Source of the DNA: Sphingobacterium sp. B16(2022)
GTDB lineage: Bacteria; Bacteroidota; Bacteroidia; Sphingobacteriales; Sphingobacteriaceae
Assembly (NCBI RefSeq): GCF_012030425.1
Contig: NZ_JAAUVN010000003.1
Coordinates: 62,001-126,000, forward strand
Length of the DNA: 64,000 nucleotides
Direction: 5' to 3'
In this document: positions 53,750-62,199 of the stretch, piece by piece
Layout of the letters: every line of letters begins with the position of its first letter
How positions within the stretch are numbered: the stretch's first letter is position 1
Notes under the pieces: generated by a model
The model's database searches: none
The model's input: only the letters and a program-made list of their open reading frames with translations
Told to the model about the DNA's origin: nothing
Position numbers and translations under genes: made by a program

Positions 53750-53792
53750 TATCAACAGAGTTATTAACATAATGTGGATAACTCTGTTGATA
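53750..53792. repeat. 15-bp palindrome with DnaA-box-like sites
   Basis: Perfect arms TATCAACAGAGTTAT (53750-53764) and ATAACTCTGTTGATA (53778-53792) with a 13-base loop, lying between the ilvE terminator and the end of miaA. It includes TGTGGATAA (53773-53781), an exact reverse DnaA box, plus TTATCAACA (53749-53757) and TTATTAACA (53761-53769), which differ from TTATCCACA by one and two bases. It could terminate miaA or bind DnaA. No T run follows on either strand. Confidence 0.5.
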
Positions 53793-53802
53793 TCGTATAA
53801 AA

Positions 53803-54717
53803 TTATGATTGAATATAATCTATAATCTGGTTTTTGTCCTTAGGATCAAACCAAACTGTACTGATATCTTTCTTAAACCAAGTGAGTTGCCTTTTAGCAT
53901 ACCGTCGCGAGTTTTGCTTAATTTTATCTATTGCTTCTTCCCAAGATATTTTCTCATCTAAGAAATCGAACAGCTCAGAATAACCGACAGTCATTAAAGC
54001 AGGCTTATGTTTAAAAGATATTAATGACTTTACTTCACCCAATAAACCATCTTTCACCATCAAATCGACACGCATATTAATGCGTTCGTATAAAGTTGTT
54101 CGGTCCATTGTAAGTCCAACTGTAATGATCTTAAAGGGTCTCACTGCTTTTGTCTTTTGAAGAAAATTAGAAAATGGTAATCCAGTAGTTTCAAATACTT
54201 CCAGGGCTCGAATTACCCGTTGAACATTTGAAATATCTACCTGATCATAATAAACAGGATCGACTTCTTTTAAATAAGCTTGAAGTGGCACAATTCCCTC
54301 GTTATCAAACCTGTTATTTAACCGTTCTCTTGTTTCTGGAAGGGCCTTTGGTAAATTATCCAAACCTTCACATACTGCTCTCACAAATAAACCAGATCCG
54401 CCTACCATAATGACTATATCCTTTTTTTTGAACAGCGAGCTTATTGTTTCTAATGCCTCTTTTTCAAAATCACCGGCAGAATAATCCTCTTCTATAGAAT
54501 GTGAATTAATAAAATGATGAGGCGCCTGACCTAATTCAGATGCAGTAGGTTTGGCCGTACCAATACTCATTTCACGGTAAAACTGTCTTGAATCGGCTGA
54601 AATAATCTCCGTATCAAAATATTGAGCAAGCTCAATTGCCATAGCAGTCTTACCTACTGCAGTAGGCCCTACTATAGCAATTAAAGTTTTATTATGTTGA
54701 TCTGTGGTGCCTAACAT
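53803..54717 (-). CDS. miaA: tRNA dimethylallyltransferase MiaA
   Basis: A 304-residue enzyme that prenylates adenosine 37 of tRNAs reading UNN codons, using dimethylallyl diphosphate. P-loop GPTAVGKT (17-24), then SADSRQFYREMSIGTAKPT (the DSRQ and TAKP motifs), HHFINSHSIEEDYSAGDF, and MVGGSGLFVRAVCEGLD. The C-terminal part has TVGYSELFDFL and KQNSRRYAKRQLTWFKKD. All are normal MiaA signatures and the length is typical. The start overlaps the stop of the upstream pRiA4b-like gene by one base, so they are translationally coupled. Confidence 0.96.
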   Translation of the reverse strand: MLGTTDQHNKTLIAIVGPTAVGKTAMAIELAQYFDTEIISADSRQFYREMSIGTAKPTASELGQAPHHFINSHSIEEDYSAGDFEKEALETISSLFKKKDIVIMVGGSGLFVRAVCEGLDNLPKALPETRERLNNRFDNEGIVPLQAYLKEVDPVYYDQVDISNVQRVIRALEVFETTGLPFSNFLQKTKAVRPFKIITVGLTMDRTTLYERINMRVDLMVKDGLLGEVKSLISFKHKPALMTVGYSELFDFLDEKISWEEAIDKIKQNSRRYAKRQLTWFKKDISTVWFDPKDKNQIIDYIQS

Positions 54718-55307
54718 TAATATTCGTCAAACGAACCACTACTTTCCTCTTCAGACTTTTCTCCACTTTCTTCTTCATCATCCCCGTCAAACAAATCGAA
54801 TTCTTCGTCATCATCAACGCCATATTGCGTTTCATCTACCAAAACTTCATCTTCTTCATCGTCATCCAAAGGATCTGCAACAGGAAAATTCGCTGCTGCT
54901 AAAGATTTTGGTGCTTGACCCACCGTTTTAAAAACAGTAGGATAAGTTTTGCCTTCCTCTTCTTTTAAAATTTTGATCAATTCCACATGAAATTCATAAG
55001 GTCTATCAAAATTATAGATGTAATAAAACTTTTGGTGGGGATCGTCAATAAACTTGCTTAAACGAATATTTTCCATTAGTAAAACACCATCTGAAATTTT
55101 ACGAGCAGTTGGTAAAAGAGCAATTTCAGTTCCTTTTTTCCATTGATCGTTACTAACATAAAAGGAAGATGAACGGTCAGCTTCATAAGCAGTTGTCTTA
55201 TGAATAGCCTCATGTAATTCTAAGAAAGTTTGTTTCGAAAGCATATCGATTTCTCTATACACATCCTCATAATCTTCAAAAGTGATTCTGAATCTATAAA
55301 TAGCCAT
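54717..55307 (-). CDS. pRiA4b ORF-3-like (IS1096 TnpR-like) domain protein
   Basis: A 196-residue protein. The first 125 residues (YRFRITFEDYEDVYREIDM..., YIYNFDRPYEFHVELIKIL) match the plasmid pRiA4b ORF-3-like fold, a family named from mobile elements but common as a chromosomal gene in Bacteroidota. From about residue 140 the chain becomes extremely acidic (runs of D and E, e.g. DPLDDDEEDEVLVDE, FDLFDGDDEEESGE). No catalytic motif and no transposase are visible. It overlaps miaA by one base. Function unknown; the acidic tail could bind a basic partner. Confidence 0.85.
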   Translation of the reverse strand: MAIYRFRITFEDYEDVYREIDMLSKQTFLELHEAIHKTTAYEADRSSSFYVSNDQWKKGTEIALLPTARKISDGVLLMENIRLSKFIDDPHQKFYYIYNFDRPYEFHVELIKILKEEEGKTYPTVFKTVGQAPKSLAAANFPVADPLDDDEEDEVLVDETQYGVDDDEEFDLFDGDDEEESGEKSEEESSGSFDEY

Positions 55308-55377
55308 TTCTAATATTCGTTTTGTTTGTTAACAAGATGAGCTTCAATAAGAATTGAAGCGATTAAAGATACTTTTT

Positions 55378-56811
55378 TTATTTAACTTTTGTATTCAAAT
55401 CCCATGCCTTTCTAATAGTCAAGCCCAAATCTTGAGCTTTGTTGACCATAAAATGATATGCGTCCATCTTAGCATTAGGAATCTCTCCTTCTAAGATCGC
55501 TTCTCGGATTGCATTTTTTATTTTCCCAACTTCACGACCTGGCCCAATACCAAAAACTTCCATAATATCTTCTCCAGAAATTGGAGGTTGCCAATTTCGG
55601 ATCTGATCACGTTCTTCAACATCTTTTAGTTTTTGCTTGACCAATTCGAAATTCTGACGATATTTCTTCTTTTTATATTCATTTTTTGTTGTTACGTCGG
55701 CATGGCATAATTGCATCAAAGCATCAATATCATCACCGGCCTCAAATAACAAACGACGTACAGCAGAATCAGTAACAATATCTTGAGCCAGTACAATTGG
55801 TCTTAGATGTAATAAAACTAGTTTCTGAACAAACTTCATTTTTTCATTCAATGGAAGTTTTAACTCAGCAAATAATTTAGGAACCATTCGTGCCCCTTTA
55901 TCTTCATGACCATGAAAGGTCCATCCTAGCTTTTTATCAAATCTTTTTGTGGGAGGTTTTGCAATATCGTGCATAATAGCAGCCCATCTTAACCACAGAT
56001 CATCGGTTGTTTCACAGACATTATCCAAAACTTCCAGCGTATGGTAAAAATTATCTTTATGTCCTTTTCCATCGATGATTTCTACACCGTATAAGTTTTG
56101 CATTGCAGGAAAAACCAAAGCCAATAACCCTGTATCAAATAAGTATTTAAATCCAATAGAAGGTTTTTCTGACAAGATAATCTTATTAATTTCGTCAGTG
56201 ATGCGCTCTTTTGATATAATACGAATACGATCTTTAGTATCTGTGATCGCTTGAATCGCCTTTGTATCAATCTTAAAGTTCAATTGTGTAGCGAAACGAA
56301 TAGCACGCATCATACGCAAAGGATCATCGGAAAATGTCACGATTGGATCTAATGGTGTACGTATAGTACGTAATTCAATATCCCTTACTCCATCAAATGG
56401 ATCAAGCAACTCACCATAATTATCCTTATTCAGTGAATATGCCATAGCATTGATGGTAAAATCACGTCGATTTTGATCATCAACTAAAGTTCCATCTTCA
56501 ACAATTGGTTTTCGGGAATTAGCACGGTAAGATTCTTTACGAGCTCCTACAAATTCCACATTTAATCCTTCAAAAACTAACATTGCTGTTCCAAAACTTT
56601 TGTAAACAGCAACTTTAGTTTTCAATTTATTTCCTAAAGCTGTAGCAAACTCAATTCCACTTCCAACAACAACAATATCCACATCATTTTTAAAAGGCCG
56701 GCCCATAATATGATCGCGTACATAACCGCCAATGACGTAGCACTCCGTATTTGTTGTTTCGGCTAACTCTTTAATGATTGGGAAAATAGGATGTTGTAAA
56801 TTATCACTCAT
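55378..56811 (-). CDS. CCA tRNA nucleotidyltransferase / poly(A) polymerase family with HD domain
   Basis: A 477-residue class II nucleotidyltransferase. The head domain has the GGYVRDHIMGRPFKNDVDIV motif with the Asp43-x-Asp45 metal pair, and RRDFTINAMAYSL. The RNA-binding helix follows (LDPFDGVRDIELRTIRTP, DPLRMMRAIRFATQL). The C-terminal half has an HD metal-binding domain (WAAIMHDIAKPPTK). This is the arrangement of HD-containing CCA-adding enzymes; whether it adds CCA or only poly(A)-type tails cannot be told by eye. It is 70 bp upstream of the acidic-tail gene on the same strand. Confidence 0.9.
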   Translation of the reverse strand: MSDNLQHPIFPIIKELAETTNTECYVIGGYVRDHIMGRPFKNDVDIVVVGSGIEFATALGNKLKTKVAVYKSFGTAMLVFEGLNVEFVGARKESYRANSRKPIVEDGTLVDDQNRRDFTINAMAYSLNKDNYGELLDPFDGVRDIELRTIRTPLDPIVTFSDDPLRMMRAIRFATQLNFKIDTKAIQAITDTKDRIRIISKERITDEINKIILSEKPSIGFKYLFDTGLLALVFPAMQNLYGVEIIDGKGHKDNFYHTLEVLDNVCETTDDLWLRWAAIMHDIAKPPTKRFDKKLGWTFHGHEDKGARMVPKLFAELKLPLNEKMKFVQKLVLLHLRPIVLAQDIVTDSAVRRLLFEAGDDIDALMQLCHADVTTKNEYKKKKYRQNFELVKQKLKDVEERDQIRNWQPPISGEDIMEVFGIGPGREVGKIKNAIREAILEGEIPNAKMDAYHFMVNKAQDLGLTIRKAWDLNTKVK

Positions 56812-56847
56812 AGCATGAATCTAGGTCCTTAAAAAAACACTAGGATG

Positions 56848-56855
56848 CAAAAGTA
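56848..56855 (-). promoter_or_regulatory. -7 box of the CCA nucleotidyltransferase gene
   Basis: On the minus strand TACTTTTG, an exact TAnnTTTG, 37 bp upstream of the start. No exact TTG at the -33 distance. Confidence 0.45.
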
Positions 56856-56928
56856 AGGAATTTATTATAAAATAGATATTAGTCTTGCGATATAAGCGCA
56901 CAAGACTAATAATATTACGTCTTTATAT

Positions 56929-57984
56929 TTAATCGCGATCGCGAGAAAGCTTGCGGAAAGCTAGTGGATTTTGAGATAGCTCTGCCTGTTCACGACGACG
57001 CTTTACAATGTGAACTGCCTGAAATATAGCTTCCATGAAAGACTCATGAGCAGCAACATTTTGTCCAGCAATATCATAACCCGTTCCATGATCTGGAGAA
57101 GTACGAACAATCGGCAAACCTGCAGTAAAATTTACACCATTACGATTTGCAATATGTTTAAAAGGAATCAATCCTTGATCATGGTACATAGCTAATACCG
57201 CATCAAATTTTTCGTAAGCATGATTAGCAAAAAAACCATCTGCAGGATAGGGTCCAAAACACAATATTCCTTTTTCTTTTGCTTTTTCTATCGTTGGTCG
57301 GATAATCATATCATCTTCAACACCAATAACACCATTATCTCCTGCATGTGGATTTAATCCGAGTACAGCAATTTTAGGTTTCTGAATCCAGAAGTCCTTT
57401 TTAAGACTCTCATTCATTAGCTCCAATTTATTTAAAATTGCTGCTTCTGTAATATGATCGGAAACATCTTTTACAGGTATATGGCCTGTAACAACACCCA
57501 CCCGCAACTCATCACAGATCATAAACATCAATACATCATCCGCATTTGTTTTTTCTTGCAAATACTCCGTATGTCCTGGAAAATGAAATCCTTCCTGCTG
57601 GATATTATGTTTATTAATAGGGGCAGTGACCAAAGCATCAATCTTTCCTGCATTTAGATCTTCAACCGCTTTTTCTAATGAAATAAAAGCATATTTACCA
57701 CCGATCTCATTTTCTTCGCCTAAAGTTATCTTGACATCCTCCTGCCAGCAATTAATCATGTTAGCCCGTTTAGGATTTGCCTGCTCAGGATCATTGATGA
57801 CATTAAAACTAAAATCACTGACACCTAATGCTTTTCTATGAAATGACGCAACTTTTGTATTACCGTAAACAATCGGAGTGAAAAATTCTAAAACACGATT
57901 GTCCAATAATGATTTTATAATTACTTCCAATCCGATACCATTGATATCGCCTACTGTAATACCTATTTTTAATTTGTCAGCCAT
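56929..57984 (-). CDS. pdxA: 4-hydroxythreonine-4-phosphate dehydrogenase PdxA
   Basis: A 351-residue NAD-dependent oxidoreductase of vitamin B6 (PLP) synthesis. Seen: GITVGDINGIGLEVIIKSL (N-terminal), TAPINKHNIQQEGFHFPGHTEYL with the metal-binding histidine, VLGLNPHAGDNGVIG (second metal region), AMYHDQGLIPFKH and RTSPDHGTGYDIAG (third). The PdxA2-type lengthening is absent. The gene is divergent from rsmA across a shared promoter region (58008-58149). Confidence 0.95.
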   Translation of the reverse strand: MADKLKIGITVGDINGIGLEVIIKSLLDNRVLEFFTPIVYGNTKVASFHRKALGVSDFSFNVINDPEQANPKRANMINCWQEDVKITLGEENEIGGKYAFISLEKAVEDLNAGKIDALVTAPINKHNIQQEGFHFPGHTEYLQEKTNADDVLMFMICDELRVGVVTGHIPVKDVSDHITEAAILNKLELMNESLKKDFWIQKPKIAVLGLNPHAGDNGVIGVEDDMIIRPTIEKAKEKGILCFGPYPADGFFANHAYEKFDAVLAMYHDQGLIPFKHIANRNGVNFTAGLPIVRTSPDHGTGYDIAGQNVAAHESFMEAIFQAVHIVKRRREQAELSQNPLAFRKLSRDRD

Positions 57985-58007
57985 AGTAAAAAATGAAATT
58001 ATTGACT

Positions 58008-58039
58008 CAAAAGTAATTAAAATTATATGAAATAGTCAA
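58008..58039 (-). promoter_or_regulatory. Promoter of pdxA
   Basis: On the minus strand TTG (58039-58037), a 21-base spacer and TACTTTTG (58015-58008), which fits the -33/-7 consensus. The -7 box ends 24 bp before the ATG. Confidence 0.6.
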
Positions 58040-58141
58040 GCATCACTTTAATTTCCAATTCATATAAACCACCTTCAAGAGAAACAGATGATAAATTGCC
58101 ACTCATTTACCTTACCTGTTTATTATCCTCCACAAGTTAAC

Positions 58142-58149
58142 TATATTTG
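58142..58149 (+). promoter_or_regulatory. -7 box of rsmA
   Basis: TATATTTG, an exact TAnnTTTG match, 18 bp before the rsmA ATG at 58168. The open frame could begin with the TTG inside this box (58147), so the box rules out that start. Confidence 0.6.
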
Positions 58150-58167
58150 TACCAAATTCGAGCATAT

Positions 58168-58944
58168 ATGAGTACAGTAAGAGCCAAGAAACATTTAGGA
58201 CAACATTTTTTGAATGATAAAAATGCGGCAAAAAAAATAGTTGATGCTTTGGATCCAAAATTAGGATTCACGCAGGTGCTTGAGGTCGGTCCTGGAATGG
58301 GTGTTCTTTCCGATTTTCTTCTACAAAATGATGCTTACGAAACATGGATGATCGATGTGGATGATGAATCTATTGAATTTTTAGCAGATAAATATCCTCA
58401 GTTGGAACACCGTCTGATTCATGGTGACTTTTTAAACTTGGATTTTTCACAACATTTTGGCGAAAAGATGGCCGTAATCGGTAATTTCCCTTATAATATT
58501 TCTTCTCAGATTTTATTTAAAATATTGGATGAACGCAACCGTGTTGTGCAGATGACCGGTATGTTTCAAAAGGAAGTTGCAGAGCGCTGTACAGCAAAGG
58601 CAGGTAGTAAAGAATATGGTATTTTAAGTGTGTTCTTACAGGCTTACTATCATGTAGAATATTTATTCACCGTAAAGGCTGGTGCATTTAATCCACCACC
58701 AAAGGTACTTTCTGGTGTCATTCGAATGACGAGAAATGATCGCACAGCACTTGCGTGTGATGAGAAATTATTCTGGAGAGTTGTAAAATCTGGTTTCAAC
58801 CAAAGACGTAAGACCTTAAGAAACTCGCTGTCGGCGGTAGTTACAAAAGATAAAATGTCGGACAATCCATTATATGAATTACGCGCTGAGCGATTAACGG
58901 TTAATGATTTTATCGTTCTAACAAACGAAATTGCGAATGCCTAA
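58168..58944 (+). CDS. rsmA: 16S rRNA dimethyladenosine transferase RsmA (KsgA)
   Basis: A 258-residue methyltransferase that dimethylates the two adenines of the 3' hairpin of 16S rRNA. N-terminal AKKHLGQHFLND, SAM motif LEVGPGMGVLSDFLL, IDVDDESIEFL, HGDFLNLDF and the catalytic NFPYNISSQILF (NxPY). GAFNPPPKVLSGVIRM and GFNQRRKTLRNSL are the C-terminal RNA-binding part. A TTG at 58147 is in frame but lies in the promoter; ATG 58168 is the start. It is 11 bp upstream of the FAD monooxygenase gene on the same strand. Confidence 0.95.
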   Translation: MSTVRAKKHLGQHFLNDKNAAKKIVDALDPKLGFTQVLEVGPGMGVLSDFLLQNDAYETWMIDVDDESIEFLADKYPQLEHRLIHGDFLNLDFSQHFGEKMAVIGNFPYNISSQILFKILDERNRVVQMTGMFQKEVAERCTAKAGSKEYGILSVFLQAYYHVEYLFTVKAGAFNPPPKVLSGVIRMTRNDRTALACDEKLFWRVVKSGFNQRRKTLRNSLSAVVTKDKMSDNPLYELRAERLTVNDFIVLTNEIANA

Positions 58945-58955
58945 GATCTAGCTCC

Positions 58956-60104
58956 ATGAAACGCTTTACCATTATCGGAGGTGGTGTTGCTGGTTTGACT
59001 GCAGCCATTGGCCTTAACAAAATTGGTATACAAGCCACTATCTATGAAAGTGCTAAGGCATTAAAAGGTATTGGAGCTGGTTTTGGTTTAGCGGCCAATG
59101 CCATTCAGGCATTAGAATACTTGGAACTTAAAGCAGGTGTCATCCCCCTAGGACATTATTTAGAAAACTATAATATTCTGGATAAGCAGGGAAGGATTCT
59201 TGCAGCTCCCGAAACCAAAACCATTAGTGACAAGTATGAACAGGATAATTTTGCTATACACCGTGCAGATTTACATCAGTTTCTACTCGCACAAATTGAA
59301 TATGAAAACTTACATCTTGGAAAAAGAGCTCTTAAAATAGAATACCGAGAAGGAGAAATTGACATCTTTTTTGAAGATGGGACCATACATCAAACGGACT
59401 ATCTGATTATTGCTGACGGTGTTAATTCTCGATTAAGACAACAATTGATTCCTGGTTCAGCACCACGCTATGCAGGTTATACCTGTTGGCGTGCAACCAT
59501 TGATAATGCTAATATAAACCTCAGCACTGGTTCAGAAACATGGGGGAACAAAGGACGCTTTGGCATGACTCCTCTTGTTGGAAACAAGATTTATTGGTAT
59601 GCTTGTATAAATTCTCCCGCTCATAACAAAGTATTCAGTCGTTACACAATCAAGGATCTGCAACAAAACTTTGCGTCTTATCATGATCCGATTACAAGCG
59701 TCCTTGCTGAAACAAATGACCAGCAATTGATCTGGAATGATATCATTGATATTAAACCTCTAAAAAATCTAGCTTTCGGTAATACCTTATTTATTGGCGA
59801 TGCAGGACATGCAACAACCCCCAATATGGGTCAGGGTGCGTGTCAGGCAATTGAAGATGTAGCCGTATTGATAGACGAATTAAAGAAAACGACAGATGTT
59901 GTTCTTGCTTTTCAAATATTTGAAAAAAGAAGGTTAAAAAGAACACGTTATATTACCGAAACATCATGGTCTATCGGAAAGGTCGCACAATGGGAGAATC
60001 CGATAAGTATTATCATCCGAGATACATTGATGCGTATACTACCTGAAGAAGTTAAGCAGTATAAGCTTAAAAAACTGCTAAGTGTTGATTTTATGAAATT
60101 GTAA
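58956..60104 (+). CDS. FAD-dependent monooxygenase (TetX/PHBH type)
   Basis: A 382-residue class A flavin monooxygenase. FAD-binding GxGxxG is GGGVAGLTAAIGLN (8-21) followed by YESAKALKGIGAG. The DG motif is IIADGVNSRLRQQLI (about 150), and the second FAD motif is FIGDAGHATTPNMGQGACQAIEDVAVL (about 275-301). No signal peptide; the substrate pocket cannot be read. Relatives hydroxylate aromatics or inactivate tetracyclines; nothing here supports either in particular. It is co-directional and close to rsmA, so probably transcribed from the rsmA promoter. Confidence 0.88.
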   Translation: MKRFTIIGGGVAGLTAAIGLNKIGIQATIYESAKALKGIGAGFGLAANAIQALEYLELKAGVIPLGHYLENYNILDKQGRILAAPETKTISDKYEQDNFAIHRADLHQFLLAQIEYENLHLGKRALKIEYREGEIDIFFEDGTIHQTDYLIIADGVNSRLRQQLIPGSAPRYAGYTCWRATIDNANINLSTGSETWGNKGRFGMTPLVGNKIYWYACINSPAHNKVFSRYTIKDLQQNFASYHDPITSVLAETNDQQLIWNDIIDIKPLKNLAFGNTLFIGDAGHATTPNMGQGACQAIEDVAVLIDELKKTTDVVLAFQIFEKRRLKRTRYITETSWSIGKVAQWENPISIIIRDTLMRILPEEVKQYKLKKLLSVDFMKL

Positions 60105-60110
60105 TTATAT

Positions 60111-60155
60111 TGAATTGAACAAGTCAGCATGCATATCTGACTTATGATCAATTCA
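60111..60155. terminator. Possible terminator hairpin
   Basis: Nested arms TGAATTGA (60111-60118) / TCAATTCA (60148-60155) and AAGTCAG (60121-60127) / CTGACTT (60137-60143) form an interrupted stem downstream of the monooxygenase gene. No clear T run, so weak. Confidence 0.4.
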
Positions 60156-60200
60156 TTGCTGTTTAATTATAATTTGTTTTAATGTAAATAAATAATCATT

Positions 60201-61133
60201 ATGAAAACAAAAGTATTAATCGTTGATGACGCGCATGCAGTGCTTACTCAAAAATTGGATCAAGCTGGAATTGCCTACGATTACAAACCTGAGTTCGATC
60301 GCGCAGATGCTGAAAAATACATTTCTGATTATACGGGATTAATCATAAGATCTAAATTTCAAGTCGATCAGCACTTTATAGATTTAGCAAATAATCTCCA
60401 ATTTATAGCACGTTGCGGAGCTGGTATGGATAATATTGATGAGGCTTATGCACAATCAAAAGGAATTGAACTCATAAGTGCAAATGAAGGAAACTGTGAT
60501 GCCGTTGGTGAACATATGATCGGTATGTTGCTTTCTCTTATGAATCATCTTAACAGAACCAATCAGGAAATTAAGACCGGTTTATGGCGTCGTGAGGCCA
60601 ACCGTGGCTATGAATTACAAGGTCGAACTGTTGCCATTATTGGTTATGGTCACAATGGCCAGGCTATGGCAAAGAAACTCTCCGGCTTTGGTGTAAAAGT
60701 TATTGCATATGACAAGTACAAAACTGGCTTTTCAGATCAATTCGCAAAGGAAGTCTCCATGGAAGAAGTTGTCAAACATGCAGATGTACTTAGTTTTCAC
60801 ATTCCACTAACCAAAGAGACAAAAGGATTGATCAACGAAGAATATTTATATCATTTTCGCAAACCCATATTTTTCCTTTTAGGAGCTCGTGGTGGTATTG
60901 TTCAAATTCCTGCTGTATTAAAGGCAATGGATGAAGGAAAAATCATAGGAGCTGCTTTTGATGTCCTTCCCGTAGAGAATTTTCCTGGTCTTAAAGAGCA
61001 ATCTTGGTTTTCAGATCTAACAAGTAGAGACAATGTAATTTTAAGTCCTCATGTTGCAGGATGGACATTTGAAAGTTACTATAAATTATCTGATGTAGTT
61101 GCGGATAAGATTATCTCTTTTTTGAACAAGTAA
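60201..61133 (+). CDS. D-isomer-specific 2-hydroxyacid dehydrogenase
   Basis: A 310-residue NAD(P)-dependent dehydrogenase of the phosphoglycerate dehydrogenase type, without a C-terminal ACT domain. Cofactor-binding motif AIIGYGHNGQAMAKKL (GxGxxG), then FHIPLTKETKGLINEE, NEGNCDAVGEHMIGMLL and the C-terminal DVLPVENFPGL and LSPHVAGW, holding the catalytic His. In several places the order is that of SerA-like enzymes (arginine in RCGAGMDNID). SerA or a related 2-hydroxyacid activity is likely; the exact substrate is unknown. Single gene. Confidence 0.88.
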   Translation: MKTKVLIVDDAHAVLTQKLDQAGIAYDYKPEFDRADAEKYISDYTGLIIRSKFQVDQHFIDLANNLQFIARCGAGMDNIDEAYAQSKGIELISANEGNCDAVGEHMIGMLLSLMNHLNRTNQEIKTGLWRREANRGYELQGRTVAIIGYGHNGQAMAKKLSGFGVKVIAYDKYKTGFSDQFAKEVSMEEVVKHADVLSFHIPLTKETKGLINEEYLYHFRKPIFFLLGARGGIVQIPAVLKAMDEGKIIGAAFDVLPVENFPGLKEQSWFSDLTSRDNVILSPHVAGWTFESYYKLSDVVADKIISFLNK

Positions 61134-61149
61134 TCGTTTTAAGATAAAA

Positions 61150-62019
61150 TCAAACAAAATTTTTAATAAACACAATGATTAAAAATTGGAGCACGAGACT
61201 TACATCTAGTAAGTAAGCATAATGATAGTGTTCATTTGTTCTGAAAACAAGAAATCTCAAAATGAGGTAAATAATTGTGTTCGTAACAAGAAGACCAACT
61301 TTTATAATCAATAAATAAGGAGCACATAAAATCAAGAGACTATGTATGCACAGTAAGATGTAACATAGGCTCTTTGCTCTCCCCTCTCCGAGCATATTGG
61401 GCAATGTTCGGAGATGATAATAAGAATCCTGCTTGATATCACGAATGTCAAATGGCAACGTACAGATAATCAAGAAAACGAACTTTAAACAAGCGAGGTA
61501 ATACAATAAATGCAGGTTTACTGACATAGCATTACTGTAAAGCTCTATATAGGGAAGAAAAACACTGCTTAATACCCATACCAATGCAATATGAAAAATT
61601 TTCATTGCCGGAATCTGTCTTAATCCCCCCCATCGATCTTTTAAAGGAATAATAGGAAGACTATACAATACGCTGACCAATCCAATAACACCTAAGAAAA
61701 AGATAGAGTAAACGTGGATATGAAAAAGACACCATAGGCAAATACCTGTTGCTATAAATGTGTTGATCCATAAAATACGTTCATATTTAAAAACCCACCT
61801 TGTACGGGCATAAATTGATTTCTCCGGATGTTGTGGTTTAGATAAAATCAAGCTAAAATTGTAAAGCGCAAGTGTAGCCGCTCCCTCAATTAATGCGATA
61901 TAACCATTAATCTCCTGATCAAGTATAATGTACGTCAATACACACTGCGAAGCTGCCGCCAATGCAATTAATATATTGCTAAAAATTAAAAAATAGTACA
62001 TTTTTTTTAATACATCCAT
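61150..62019 (-). CDS. UbiA-like prenyltransferase family membrane protein
   Basis: A 289-residue, roughly eight-helix membrane protein. One UbiA aspartate motif is clear (FDIRDIKQDSYYHLRTLPNMLGE, near residue 200), matching the second DxxxD loop. The first NDxxDxxxD motif is not found where expected (YNFSLILSKPQHPEKS in its place). It is therefore a divergent or reduced member of the UbiA superfamily; whether it prenylates anything is uncertain. It begins at ATG 62019 (a TTG at 62028 is also in frame). Gene density is low on both sides; divergent from acs. Confidence 0.7.
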   Translation of the reverse strand: MDVLKKMYYFLIFSNILIALAAASQCVLTYIILDQEINGYIALIEGAATLALYNFSLILSKPQHPEKSIYARTRWVFKYERILWINTFIATGICLWCLFHIHVYSIFFLGVIGLVSVLYSLPIIPLKDRWGGLRQIPAMKIFHIALVWVLSSVFLPYIELYSNAMSVNLHLLYYLACLKFVFLIICTLPFDIRDIKQDSYYHLRTLPNMLGEGRAKSLCYILLCIHSLLILCAPYLLIIKVGLLVTNTIIYLILRFLVFRTNEHYHYAYLLDVSLVLQFLIIVFIKNFV

Positions 62020-62199
62020 ATAGATCAATCTATTATATCATGAGCAATATAACAATAGTGTTATAAAAAAGTTAAATTTCAAATTATAAATTTTATAAAT
62101 TGGCAATTGTCTCAAAAAAAACTAAATTAGCTGATTCCAAATGAACTTGTTTAATCAACCAAATAAGTTTTAAGGGATTGAATTTAATAAAACCAAAAT

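Noticed and set aside
54717..55307. pRiA4b-like gene as evidence for an insertion element
   Set aside because: The family name comes from mobile elements, but there is no transposase, inverted repeat or target duplication; it is coupled to miaA.
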